From Alphaproteobacteria bacterium (GTDB taxonomy: Bacteria > Pseudomonadota > Alphaproteobacteria > Acetobacterales > Acetobacteraceae): a DNA stretch of 14,585 nucleotides. A program made the translations under genes and the position numbers. Below, in pieces: positions 5,705 to 12,961 of the stretch; position 1 is the first letter of the stretch; each line of letters begins with the position of its first letter. The stretch spans positions 1 to 14,585 of the forward strand of contig JAAFHD010000044.1 of assembly GCA_013298245.1 (NCBI GenBank), written 5' to 3'. The notes beneath the pieces are model-generated. The model saw only the letters and a list, made by a program, of their open reading frames with translations. It did not search any database and was not told the DNA's origin.

Positions 5705-7991
5705 CTGGCGCTGGGTCGCGCTGCTGCTGGCGCTGGCCATGCTGCCGGCCGCAGCCCACGGCGTCTTTCGCATCACGGCCGATGGTGGCGAATTCCTGCT
5801 GCGCCAGGATGTGCGCGTGCTGGCCGAAGGACCCGGCGCGCCGCTTTCCGTCGAACAGGCGGTGGCGCGCATCGCCGATGCGCTGCCGCATCGCCTCTCG
5901 CCGCCCAATATGGGCCGCAGCACGCGGCCGGTCTGGGGTTTCGTCACGCTGCAAAATGACGGGGCGCGGCGCGACTGGGTGCTGGGCTACACGCTGTCCA
6001 CCATCGAGGACATCCAGTTCTTCGTCCGCCGTCCCGGCCAGAATTTCGAACGCCTGGCCGAAAACGGGCAGGGCGCGATCTGGCCGTTGACGGGGCAGAG
6101 CTACCCGAATGTAGCAGTCACCCTGGCACCGGGCGAAAGCCTGGATATCGCCGTCAGACTCCACACCCGCATACCGGTCGGCTTCCATCTGTGGCTGATC
6201 GATCCGCCGCACTTCCATGAGGCCGAGCGCCGGCGCACCGGCATCGCGGCGTTCCTGACCGCGGTGCCGATCGTGGTCGCGTTGCATGTGCTGCTGCTGT
6301 GGGGCGCGCTGCGGCGGGCGGAGCATGGGTATTTCCTCGGCTTCCAGTTCTGCCAGCTGGTGCTCAATGCCTGGGTGTCGGGCTTCGGGCCGCTGCTGCT
6401 GCCGGCGGTGCCGCGCGGCGCCTGGCCGGACATCGCCTTTCCTTGTGTTGCGCTGGTGCCGCTGTTCGCCTGGCTGCATGCGCGCCGCTTCCTGGCATGG
6501 GGGCGCGTGGCGGACCGCGTGCTGGGCGCAATGGCCGCGCTGATGGCCGCGCTGGCGGTGGTGGAGCTGCTGGGCGTCGCCAATACGCGCAGTGCCGTGC
6601 AGGCCATGGCCGCCGCCTTTTCGCTCGCCATGGCGGCGATGGCGATCCGTGGCGCGATGGGGGGGGCGGCATCGCGCCTGGCCTTCGCCGCTGGCTGGGT
6701 GCTGGTCGCGGCGGTGGGCGTGGTGCAGGTGGCGCGGCTGCTGGTGCTGATCACCTGGGATGTGCGCGAACTGGTCTACGCCCAGGCGGCGGTCTCGATG
6801 CTGCTGTTCGGCGTCGCGCTGTTCCGCGAACTGCGTGAGCGCGAGGCCGGCCTGACGGACAGCCTGCGCGCCAGCAATGCGCGCTTCGCGCTGATGATCC
6901 GGGGTGCAGCGGCGGCGATGTACCACATAGGGCTGCGCGGCGGCCGGCTGGAGGGTGCTGCGGGCCTCTCACGGCTGCTTGGGGCGCCGCATGCAGCAAG
7001 CCTGCCGCGGTTGCTGGCCCGACTGCCCAGGCCTGAACGCCGGCGCCTTCTGGCCGCGGTCCGCCAGGCGCTGGCGGCCGGCGACGCAGAGGCCCGCTTC
7101 GCCACCGAGGTGATGGCCGCCGATGGCCGTTCCCTGCTGGTCAGCGGTGCGATCGGGCGCGATGCGCAAGGCCGGCCCGAGACCCTGTCGGGCTCGGTCA
7201 CCGACATCACCAGCGAACGCGCGCTCAGCCGCGAACGCGCGCTCGGCGAGCAGTTGGCGGAGGCGAAGGGCCGGGCGGAGGCCATGCTCGCCGCCCGCAC
7301 GCGCCTCTTCGCGACGGTGCATCATGACCTGCGGCATCCGCTGCTGGCGCTCGGCCTCTACATCGACATGCTGGACCGCAACCCGGCCGAGCCGCGCCTG
7401 CGGGAGATGCTGCCGCGCATGCGTGAGGCGCAGGCGAGTGCCGCGGGCTTCGTCGCCGTGGCCGCCGAGATGGCGGCCGAGGACAATGCGCTGGAGATGC
7501 AGCCGCGCATCGCGGCGGTGGCGCTGGCACCGCTGCTGGAAAGCCTCGCGCAGCGCTTCCGCCCGGTTGCCGGGCAGGCCGGGCTGGAGCTGCGACTGGT
7601 CACCCGCGACGCCGTCGCGATGACCGACCCGGCGTTGCTGGAGCGGATGCTGTCCAACCTGCTGGACAATGCGCTGCGCTACACCGAGGCAGGCGGCGTG
7701 CTGCTCGGCATCCGGCGTGGGTGCGGCGCCTGGCTGCTGGATGTCTACGACACCGGCATCGGCATGACCGCGGCCGAGGCCGAGCAGGCGCATGAGGATG
7801 GCATCAGGCTGCGCCCGGATTTGGCGGCGGGCGCCGGCCTCGGGCTCGGCATCGTGCAGCGGCTGGCGGCGATGCTGGGCCATGCGGTGGCGCTGCGTTC
7901 CCAGCCGGGGCGGGGGACAAGGGTCAGGCTGGTGTTGCGGGATGAGGCGCGCGTGACGGAGCTCCGAGGCGCGTCACACGAGGGGGGATGA
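5676..7991 (+). CDS. Sensor histidine kinase with 7TMR-DISM sensor module
   Basis: A 771-aa membrane kinase. Order of parts: N-terminal signal/anchor helix (about 12-29); a periplasmic domain (about 31-185) resembling 7TMR-DISMED2, a jelly-roll, carbohydrate-binding-like fold, with W-G-F-V-T-L-Q-N and D-W-V-L-G-Y; about seven membrane helices (about 188-385); a degenerate PAS-like region (about 398-515, ending S-V-T-D-I-T); coiled coil (515-545); a dimerisation domain with phosphoacceptor H550 in V-H-H-D-L-R-H-P-L-L-A-L-G-L; and an HATPase domain with N-box N-L-L-D-N-A (661-666), G1 box D-T-G-I-G-M (692-697) and G2 G-A-G-L-G-L-G-I-V (719-727). The H-box resembles the HDLRQPLHALGL kinase group, with Q replaced by H. 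ATG 5676 gives a 29-bp overlap with the regulator gene; GTG 5694 is an alternative. All catalytic boxes are present. Its last codons run into the integrase remnant on the other strand. The ligand is unknown. Confidence 0.92.
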   Translation: MARRRRVRIDWRWVALLLALAMLPAAAHGVFRITADGGEFLLRQDVRVLAEGPGAPLSVEQAVARIADALPHRLSPPNMGRSTRPVWGFVTLQNDGARRDWVLGYTLSTIEDIQFFVRRPGQNFERLAENGQGAIWPLTGQSYPNVAVTLAPGESLDIAVRLHTRIPVGFHLWLIDPPHFHEAERRRTGIAAFLTAVPIVVALHVLLLWGALRRAEHGYFLGFQFCQLVLNAWVSGFGPLLLPAVPRGAWPDIAFPCVALVPLFAWLHARRFLAWGRVADRVLGAMAALMAALAVVELLGVANTRSAVQAMAAAFSLAMAAMAIRGAMGGAASRLAFAAGWVLVAAVGVVQVARLLVLITWDVRELVYAQAAVSMLLFGVALFRELREREAGLTDSLRASNARFALMIRGAAAAMYHIGLRGGRLEGAAGLSRLLGAPHAASLPRLLARLPRPERRRLLAAVRQALAAGDAEARFATEVMAADGRSLLVSGAIGRDAQGRPETLSGSVTDITSERALSRERALGEQLAEAKGRAEAMLAARTRLFATVHHDLRHPLLALGLYIDMLDRNPAEPRLREMLPRMREAQASAAGFVAVAAEMAAEDNALEMQPRIAAVALAPLLESLAQRFRPVAGQAGLELRLVTRDAVAMTDPALLERMLSNLLDNALRYTEAGGVLLGIRRGCGAWLLDVYDTGIGMTAAEAEQAHEDGIRLRPDLAAGAGLGLGIVQRLAAMLGHAVALRSQPGRGTRVRLVLRDEARVTELRGASHEGG

Positions 7992-8142
7992 CGCGGTGCA
8001 TCTCGCCCGCCTTCATCCGCGTGGCCGGCACGGTCTACACCCGCGAAGCCAGATCGATCTCGCCCCATGTCGCGCCGCGAACCTCGCCGCTGCGCGCGGC
8101 GGTGAAGATGGTGAACTCCAGCGCCCTTGCCGCCATTCCGCC
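7984..8142 (-). pseudogene. Tyrosine integrase (phage/island integrase) remnant
   Basis: On the minus strand, codons from 8142 to 8038 read G-M-A-A-R-A-L-E-F-T-I-F-T-A-A-R-S-G-E-V-R-G-A-T-W-G-E-I-D-L. This is the start of the catalytic domain of P4-type tyrosine integrases, with the catalytic Arg in T-A-A-R-S-G-E. A TAG at 8037-8035 stands where family members have Trp (TGG). The same frame then resumes T-V-P-A-T-R-M-K-A-G-E-M-H-R-V-I-P to 7984, again matching the family (W-T-V-P-x-x-R-M-K-x-G-x-x-H-R-V-P). The N-terminal domain and the C-terminal H-x-x-R and Tyr motifs are missing, so it is dead. Upstream (8143-8273) short possible matches occur in other frames, but nothing there is certain. 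It marks a past integration event. Confidence 0.78.
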
Positions 8143-8273
8143 AGCGCCAACTGTGCCTGGTGCTTTTCCAGGTGCCTTCGCGGGCCTGAAGCGCGCTTTC
8201 CAGCGGGGCCGTGAATGTGCGGTCGCGGATGGGGGCGCGCTTGTCATTGCGCTGCTTGATGGCATCTGCCGTT

Positions 8274-9089
8274 TTACCGCTCGGGCGTATTGGTGTTCGG
8301 GAAGAACAGCTGCTCGCCATTGATCTGAAATCCCGCGATGGCCGCCTGCCCGGCCGGCGCCACCAGCCAGTCGATGAAGCGCTGCCCATCGGCGGCCTTC
8401 ACATGCGGGTGGCGCGTGGGGTTCACCAGCATGACGCCGTATTGGTTGAAAAGTCGCGCATCGCCCTCGACCAGCAGGCGCAAATCCTGGCGGTTGCGGA
8501 AGGCGAGCCAGGTGGCGCGATCGGTCAGGACATAGGCGCCTTGGGCGGCCGCCGTGTTCAGTGCTGGGCCCATGCCTTGGCCGATTTCGCGATACCATTG
8601 GCCGCGCGCCGTGGTGGGGTCGATGCCCGCCGATTGCCAGAGGCGTAGTTCGGCGGCGTGCGTGCCGGAGCGGTCGCCGCGGCTGATGAACGGCGCGCGG
8701 GTGGTGGCGATGCGGCGCAGCGCGGTGTTGGTGTCGCGCAGGCCCTGCACGCGCGCGGGGTCGGCGGTGGGGCCGGCGATGATGAAGTCGTTGAACATGA
8801 CGTGCCGTCGCGGGCCGCCGAAGCCGCCGGCGACAAAGGCTTCTTCCGCCGCGCGGTCGTGCACCAGGACCACATCGGCATCGCCGCGGCGCCCGACATC
8901 CAGCGCCTGGCCGCTGCCGAGTGCGACGACGCGCACGGTGATGCCACTCTCGCGCGTAAAGAGGGGCAGGAGGTGGCGGAACAGGCCGGATTGTTCGGTG
9001 CTGGTGGTGGATGCCAGGGTGATGACGCGTGGCTGCGCGAGGGCAGCGGGTGCCAGCATCACCAGCATGGCGGCGCGCCGCGCTACCAC
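8274..9089 (-). CDS. tupA: TupA, tungstate ABC transporter substrate-binding protein
   Basis: A 271-aa periplasmic solute-binding protein. The start is GTG 9089-9087, overlapping the tupC stop by 7 bp (GTGGTAG); an internal ATG at 9068 is possible, but the GTG start supplies the R-R of a signal peptide (V-A-R-R-A-A-M-L-V-M-L-A-P-A-A-L-A, cleavage probably before Q19). The mature N-terminus has T-T-S-T-E-Q-S-G (28-35), the oxyanion-binding signature of TupA-type proteins, and I-S-R-G-D-R-S-G-T-H (135-144) is the second conserved ligand loop. Members bind tungstate, often with higher affinity than molybdate; specificity cannot be read from sequence alone. It is the last gene of the tupBCA set. 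Confidence 0.9.
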   Translation of the reverse strand: MVARRAAMLVMLAPAALAQPRVITLASTTSTEQSGLFRHLLPLFTRESGITVRVVALGSGQALDVGRRGDADVVLVHDRAAEEAFVAGGFGGPRRHVMFNDFIIAGPTADPARVQGLRDTNTALRRIATTRAPFISRGDRSGTHAAELRLWQSAGIDPTTARGQWYREIGQGMGPALNTAAAQGAYVLTDRATWLAFRNRQDLRLLVEGDARLFNQYGVMLVNPTRHPHVKAADGQRFIDWLVAPAGQAAIAGFQINGEQLFFPNTNTPER

Positions 9090-9802
9090 AGCAATTCGCC
9101 GCGGATGAAGGCCGAGGCTTCGGGCGATGCCGGTTGCGCGAAGAAGTTTTGCGCGGGCGTCTGTTCCAGCAAGCGGCCGTGGTGGAGGAACAGCACCTCG
9201 CCCGCCAGGCGGCGCGCCTGGCCCAGGTCATGGGTCGTCATCACGATCTTGGTGCCGCGTGCCGAGAGGGTGCCGATGATGTCTTCCACCGCGCGCGTGG
9301 CGGCGGGGTCCAGGCTGCCGCAGGGTTCGTCGAGGAAAAGCAGGTCCGGCGCCGTGGCGGCGGCGCGGGCGAGTGCCAGGCGCTGCTGTTCGCCGCCCGA
9401 AAGCTTGCGCGCCGGGCGGTCGGCCAGCGCGGCCAGGCCGACCATCTCCAGCGCGGCGCGGGCAGGGGCGTCGGTCGCGATGCCGGCCAGCTTCAGCGGA
9501 TAGGCGGCGTTGGCGAGCACGCTGCGGCGCAGCAGCACGGGGCGCTGGAACACCATGGCGTGGCGGCGCGTGGCATCGGCCGCCCAGATCACGCGCCCTG
9601 TGGTGGGCGGCAACAGCCCGTGCAGCAGGCGCAGCAGCACGGATTTGCCGGCGCCGTTGGGGCCGATGATGATGCTGGGCGCGCCGGCCGCGATGGTCAG
9701 CGATATGTCGGCCAGGATGGCGACGCCGTTGGCCCGAAAACCCAGGTTTTCGGTGCGCAGCGGCAGGATGGGGGCGTCAGGCACCGGTGCGCTCCGCGAC
9801 AT
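9083..9802 (-). CDS. tupC: TupC, tungstate ABC transporter ATP-binding protein
   Basis: A 239-aa cytoplasmic ATPase of the importer. Walker A is G-P-N-G-A-G-K-S (47-54), Q-loop Gln86 is in V-F-Q-R-P, the signature is L-S-G-G-E-Q-Q-R (134-141), Walker B is L-L-F-L-D-E-P (154-160), the D-loop is S-L-D (163-165) and the switch His is 191 in T-T-H-D. Every motif required for ATP hydrolysis is intact. The start at ATG 9802 overlaps the permease gene by 26 bp and the stop overlaps tupA by 7 bp, so the three genes are cotranslated. It lacks the C-terminal TOBE/MOP domain of ModC-type ATPases, which together with TupA supports the Tup rather than the Mod class. Confidence 0.92.
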   Translation of the reverse strand: MSRSAPVPDAPILPLRTENLGFRANGVAILADISLTIAAGAPSIIIGPNGAGKSVLLRLLHGLLPPTTGRVIWAADATRRHAMVFQRPVLLRRSVLANAAYPLKLAGIATDAPARAALEMVGLAALADRPARKLSGGEQQRLALARAAATAPDLLFLDEPCGSLDPAATRAVEDIIGTLSARGTKIVMTTHDLGQARRLAGEVLFLHHGRLLEQTPAQNFFAQPASPEASAFIRGELLW

Positions 9803-10481
9803 CGCGCACCACCTGCGCGAGGCCGTTCACCACCAGCACGATCACCATCAGCACCATGCCCAGCGCGATCGCAAGGGGCAGGTTGCCGGCGCTGGTTTCC
9901 AGCGCGATGGCCGTGGTCATGACGCGGGTGAAGCCTTCGATGTTGCCACCCACGATCATCACCGCGCCGACCTCCGCGCAGGCGCGGCCGAAGCCGGCAA
10001 GCAGCACCGTGATCAATGCGAAGCGGCCGTCCCATAGCAGGGTTGGCACGGCGCGGGCGGGGGTCGCGCCGAAGCTGCGCAGTTGTTCGGCGTATTCCTC
10101 CCATAGGCCTTCCAGAACCTGGCGCGACAGGGCGGCCAGGATGGGCGTGATCAGCACCGCCTGGGCGATGATCATAGCGCTGGGTGTGAACAGCAGGCCG
10201 AAGCTGCCAAGCGGGCCGGAGCGCGACAAAAGCAGGTAGATCAACAACCCGGCTACCACCGGCGGCAGGCCCATCAGAGCGTTCAGTATGGTCAGGATGG
10301 CGCCGCGGCCGGGGAAGCGCGCGATGGCCAGAAGCGCCCCCAGTGGCAGGCCGATGATGGCGGCGACCATCACCGCGGAGAGGCTGACCTGGAGCGACAG
10401 GATCACGATCTGCGCAACGGCCGGATCGGCGGTCAGCACCAGTTGGACGGCGGTGGAGGCGGCGGCGCCAAGGTCGGACAA
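9777..10481 (-). CDS. tupB: TupB, tungstate ABC transporter permease
   Basis: A 234-aa inner-membrane permease read from TTG 10481-10479 (M-S-D-L-G-A-A-A...). The frame stays open to 11288, but that extension lies antisense to the regulator gene and has no family character; no ATG occurs near the conserved start, and the TTG start gives the usual TupB length. Hydrophobic helices lie at about 23-55, 63-86, 98-118, 153-178 and 200-224. The ABC-permease coupling loop is at 128-148 (E-E-Y-A-E-Q-L-R-S-F-G-A-T-P), and A-E-V-G-A-V-M-I-V-G-G-N-I-E-G-F-T (169-185) is a strong TupB-type segment. First gene of tupBCA, divergent from the regulator with about a 100-bp gap. A TTGACC lies in that gap on this strand without a good -10. 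Confidence 0.88.
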   Translation of the reverse strand: MSDLGAAASTAVQLVLTADPAVAQIVILSLQVSLSAVMVAAIIGLPLGALLAIARFPGRGAILTILNALMGLPPVVAGLLIYLLLSRSGPLGSFGLLFTPSAMIIAQAVLITPILAALSRQVLEGLWEEYAEQLRSFGATPARAVPTLLWDGRFALITVLLAGFGRACAEVGAVMIVGGNIEGFTRVMTTAIALETSAGNLPLAIALGMVLMVIVLVVNGLAQVVRDVAERTGA

Positions 10482-10548
10482 AGGGCAGTTCCCGGATTGG
10501 CGCGCAAACTGCGGATGGCGGGCGGTGGGGTCAACGGTGCGGTGGGGC

Positions 10549-10592
10549 TTGACGGCGTTAGCATTTGCCGGAATTTGCCGGACTATGCCGGA
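10549..10592 (+). promoter_or_regulatory. Candidate promoter and triple 10-bp repeat at the regulator start
   Basis: TTGACG (10549-10554) fits a -35; 17 bp later is AATTTG (10572-10577), a weak -10, placing the transcript start at or next to the ATG at 10585. Three consecutive 10-bp units, ATTTGCCGGA (10563-10572), ATTTGCCGGA (10573-10582) and CTATGCCGGA (10583-10592), cover the -10 and the start codon, spaced one helical turn apart. No Shine-Dalgarno is visible. This suggests a leaderless mRNA and a possible self-controlling operator, both inferred. Confidence 0.42.
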
Positions 10593-11457
10593 TGTGCTGA
10601 CCCTTCGCGAAGCGGCGCAATACCTGCGCCTGTCGGAACGCTCGCTATACGACCTGGCGCGCGCGGGCCGGCTGCCGGCGGCGCAGTTGGGTGGCAAGTG
10701 GCTGTTTCCGCGTGCCAGGTTGGAAGGCTGGCTGGCGGCGCAGGCGGAGGGGCAGAGCAGTGCTGACCCGCCGCCCATTCTGGCCGGCAGCCATGATCCC
10801 TTGCTGGACTGGGCGGTGCGGCAATCCGGTTGCGGCCTGGCGCTGCGGGGCGGCGGCAGCCTGGATGGCCTGGCGGCGCTGGCCGAGGGCGCGGCCATGG
10901 CAGCAGCGGTGCATTTGCGTGACCCGGATACGGATGCCTTCAACGAACCCGCGTTGCGCGATGCGCTGCCGCATCGGCCCGTGGTCGGCATCACCTGGGC
11001 CTGGCGGATGCAGGGGCTGATCCTGCCGCGCGGCAACCCGCTAGGCCTGGGTGAGATCCGTGATTTGCTACGGCCGGGGCTTCGCATCATTGGCCGCCAA
11101 AAACGCGCCGGCAGCCATGTGTTGCTGGTGCATTTGCTGGGGGAGGCGGGCATTCGCCTCGACGCCGTGCGCTTCCTGGATGAACCCGCACTGGCGGAGG
11201 ACGAGGTGGCGGCCGCGGTGCATGAAGGTCGCGCGGATCTGGGCTTTGGCATTGGCGCGGAGGCGGCGGCGCGGGGGCTGGAATTCATCCCGCTGTTCCG
11301 CGAGCGCTTCGACCTGGTGATGGATCGGCGGCAGTATTTTTCGGTGTCGATGCAGCGGCTGTGGCGGTTCGCGCGGTTGCCGGAATTCGCCGCGCGGGCG
11401 GGACGGTTGGGTGGCTACGACGTGGCGGCGACGGGGGAGGTGAGTTTTTGTTTGTGA
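10585..11457 (+). CDS. One-component regulator: excisionase-type HTH fused to a periplasmic-binding-protein-like domain
   Basis: A 290-aa cytosolic DNA-binding protein. Residues 4-52 (L-T-L-R-E-A-A-Q-Y-L-R-L-S-E-R-S-L-Y-D-L ... G-R-L-P-A ... G-G-K-W-L-F) form a MerR/excisionase-like winged helix-turn-helix (HTH_17). Residues about 75-265 resemble the PBP-like domain (PF12727) of substrate-sensing regulators next to molybdate/tungstate transporters, including I-I-G-R-Q-K-R-A-G-S-H-V-L-L (168-181), the probable ligand loop, and D-L-G-F-G-I (218-223). It lies divergent to tupBCA, so the likely role is control of tungstate/molybdate uptake by sensing the oxyanion inside the cell. ATG 10585 is chosen because the HTH starts at once; the longer frame from 10288 lies antisense to tupB. 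No ribosome-binding site precedes the ATG. Ligand identity is inferred from context. Confidence 0.85.
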   Translation: MPDVLTLREAAQYLRLSERSLYDLARAGRLPAAQLGGKWLFPRARLEGWLAAQAEGQSSADPPPILAGSHDPLLDWAVRQSGCGLALRGGGSLDGLAALAEGAAMAAAVHLRDPDTDAFNEPALRDALPHRPVVGITWAWRMQGLILPRGNPLGLGEIRDLLRPGLRIIGRQKRAGSHVLLVHLLGEAGIRLDAVRFLDEPALAEDEVAAAVHEGRADLGFGIGAEAAARGLEFIPLFRERFDLVMDRRQYFSVSMQRLWRFARLPEFAARAGRLGGYDVAATGEVSFCL

Positions 11458-11519
11458 CCGTGCGGAATTTGGTGGCGGCGTTTACGGGGCGTTAGGGTTG
11501 GCGCGCCATTCTTGCCGAC

Positions 11520-11708
11520 ATGATGCCTCTGAACGCACTGGCCGCCTTCACGCAGGAAGTGGCCCGCACCCGCCCCGGCAATACGCCGATCCAACCGGCG
11601 CAATCGATGCGCGTGGAACCACAGCCGGCGCAACGCGCGCTGGAAGCGGTGCCGCCGCAACCGACGCGGCCGCTGCCGCGCGGGTCGCTGCTGGACCTTA
11701 GGGTGTAG
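11520..11708 (+). CDS. Small proline-rich hypothetical protein
   Basis: A 62-aa open frame from ATG 11520 (or ATG 11523), beginning M-M-P-L-N-A-L-A-A-F and ending R-G-S-L-L-D-L-R-V. The middle is rich in Pro, Gln, Arg and Ala, with no membrane segment or known motif, and is probably disordered. No clear Shine-Dalgarno is seen. It is the only sensible frame in the 300-bp gap between the tup-linked regulator and tyrS, and the terminator-like palindrome immediately follows its stop, which favours a real transcribed gene. I do not recognise a family with certainty. Confidence 0.45.
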   Translation: MMPLNALAAFTQEVARTRPGNTPIQPAQSMRVEPQPAQRALEAVPPQPTRPLPRGSLLDLRV

Positions 11709-11717
11709 GCTCTTTGT

Positions 11718-11768
11718 CGTGTGATTCAGACCATGGAATTCGTTCGCGAACTCCATGTCCATCACACG
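11718..11768. terminator. Long imperfect palindrome between convergent genes, probable bidirectional terminator
   Basis: Outer arms CGTGTGAT (11718-11725) and ATCACACG (11761-11768) are perfect complements. An inner stem of ten positions with one A-C mismatch and a TTCG loop spans 11733-11756 (ATGGAATTCG / CGAACTCCAT). It lies 10 bp past the small ORF stop and overlaps the last codons of tyrS, converging genes. There is no T-run on either side, so it may act as a Rho-assisted or hairpin-only terminator, or as a 3' RNA-stabilising element. Confidence 0.55.
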
Positions 11769-12961
11769 AGCAGGGCGTGCTTCTTGCGGCCGAAGGAGAG
11801 TTTCCCGGGGGCCGTGATGGGCGCGTTGGCGTCGGTCACCACCGCGTCATCCAGGCGCACGCCGCCGCCGGCGACATGGCGGCGGGCTTCGCCGTTGGAG
11901 GTGGCGAAACCGGCCGTGACCAGCGCCGCAGTGATGGTCATGCCGGGGGTGAGCGCGATGCGCGGCAGGTCGCCGCCGGCATCGCCTTCTTCGAAGGTGC
12001 GGCGGGCTGTTTCGGCCGCAGCTTCGGCCGCCGCACGCCCATGCAGCAGCGCGGTGGCCTCGGTCGCCAGCACCTTCTTCGCATCGTTGATTTCGGCCCC
12101 AGCCAACGCCGAAAGCCGCGCAATTTCCGCCATCGGCATTTCGGTGAACAGCTTCAGGAAACGGCCGACATCCGCATCCTCGGCATTGCGCCAGAACTGC
12201 CAGTATTCGAAGGGCGATTTCTTCGCCGCACTCAGCCACACCGCGCCATCCGCGGTCTTGCCCATCTTGGCACCCGACGCGCTGGTGATCAGCGGCGTGG
12301 TCAGCACATGCGCCTCTCCGCCCGTGACACGGCGGATCAAATCCGCGCCCATGACGATGTTGCCCCATTGGTCCGAGCCGCCCATTTGCAGCGCCACGCC
12401 ATGCTGGCGGAACAACTCCAGGAAGTCGTAGCTCTGCAACAGCATGTAGTTGAATTCGAGGAAGGAGAGGTTCTGTTCGCGGTCCAGCCGCAGCTTTACG
12501 CTGTCCATCGACAGCATGCGGTTCACGGAAAAATGCCGGCCGACATCGCGCAGGAAGGGGATGTATTCCAGCCGGTCCAGCCATTCGGCATTGTCCAGCA
12601 TCACTGCATCCGTCGCGCCTTCGCCGAAGCGCAGGAAGCTGTCGAACACCAGGCGAATGCCCGCCTTGTTCGCCTCGATGCGCGCATCATCCAGCAAGGG
12701 CCGGGCTTCGTCGCGGAAGGAGGGGTCGCCCACCTTGGTCGTGCCGCCGCCCATCAGCACCACGGGCTTGTGTCCGCATTGCTGCAACAGCCGCAGAATC
12801 ATGATCTGCACCAGGCTGCCGACATGCAGCGAATCAGCCGTGCAGTCGAAGCCGATATAGCCGGGCAGCGGGCCGGTCTTCAGCCGGGCCGCGAAGGCCG
12901 CTTCGTCGGTGGTCTGGTGGATGAAGCCGCGCTGGCGCGCGATGTGCAGGAAGTCGTTCAT
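11762..12961 (-). CDS. tyrS: TyrS, tyrosyl-tRNA synthetase
   Basis: A 399-aa cytosolic class I aminoacyl-tRNA synthetase that charges tRNA-Tyr. Catalytic core features: [13 protein letters not shown] (37-49, HIGH motif as HVGS), [10 protein letters not shown] (71-80), [10 protein letters not shown] (171-180), G-G-S-D-Q-W-G-N-I (194-202) and K-M-G-K-T (232-236, KMSKS motif). The C-terminal S4-type RNA-binding domain spans about 335-399. Length matches the bacterial family. The start codon ATG 12961 overlaps the stop of the upstream aldolase gene as ATGA, so expression is probably coupled. No T-box or other leader can act at its own start, because there is no intergenic space. Confidence 0.96.
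   Translation of the reverse strand: MNDFLHIARQRGFIHQTTDEAAFAARLKTGPLPGYIGFDCTADSLHVGSLVQIMILRLLQQCGHKPVVLMGGGTTKVGDPSFRDEARPLLDDARIEANKAGIRLVFDSFLRFGEGATDAVMLDNAEWLDRLEYIPFLRDVGRHFSVNRMLSMDSVKLRLDREQNLSFLEFNYMLLQSYDFLELFRQHGVALQMGGSDQWGNIVMGADLIRRVTGGEAHVLTTPLITSASGAKMGKTADGAVWLSAAKKSPFEYWQFWRNAEDADVGRFLKLFTEMPMAEIARLSALAGAEINDAKKVLATEATALLHGRAAAEAAAETARRTFEEGDAGGDLPRIALTPGMTITAALVTAGFATSNGEARRHVAGGGVRLDDAVVTDANAPITAPGKLSFGRKKHALLV

Noticed and set aside
5568..6926. A 452-aa minus-strand frame opposite the kinase gene
   Set aside because: Composition is His/Gln/Arg-rich in the manner of antisense shadows in GC-rich DNA, and the plus-strand kinase has all catalytic boxes.
7992..8323. Plus-strand frames (7988-8323, 7996-8214) after the kinase gene
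   Set aside because: No family resemblance or convincing start; they are antisense to the integrase fragment and to the end of tupA.
8035..9231. A 398-aa minus-strand open frame across tupA and the integrase fragment
   Set aside because: Only its last ~35 residues (integrase remnant) are meaningful. The rest is an out-of-frame reading of tupA and the end of tupC.
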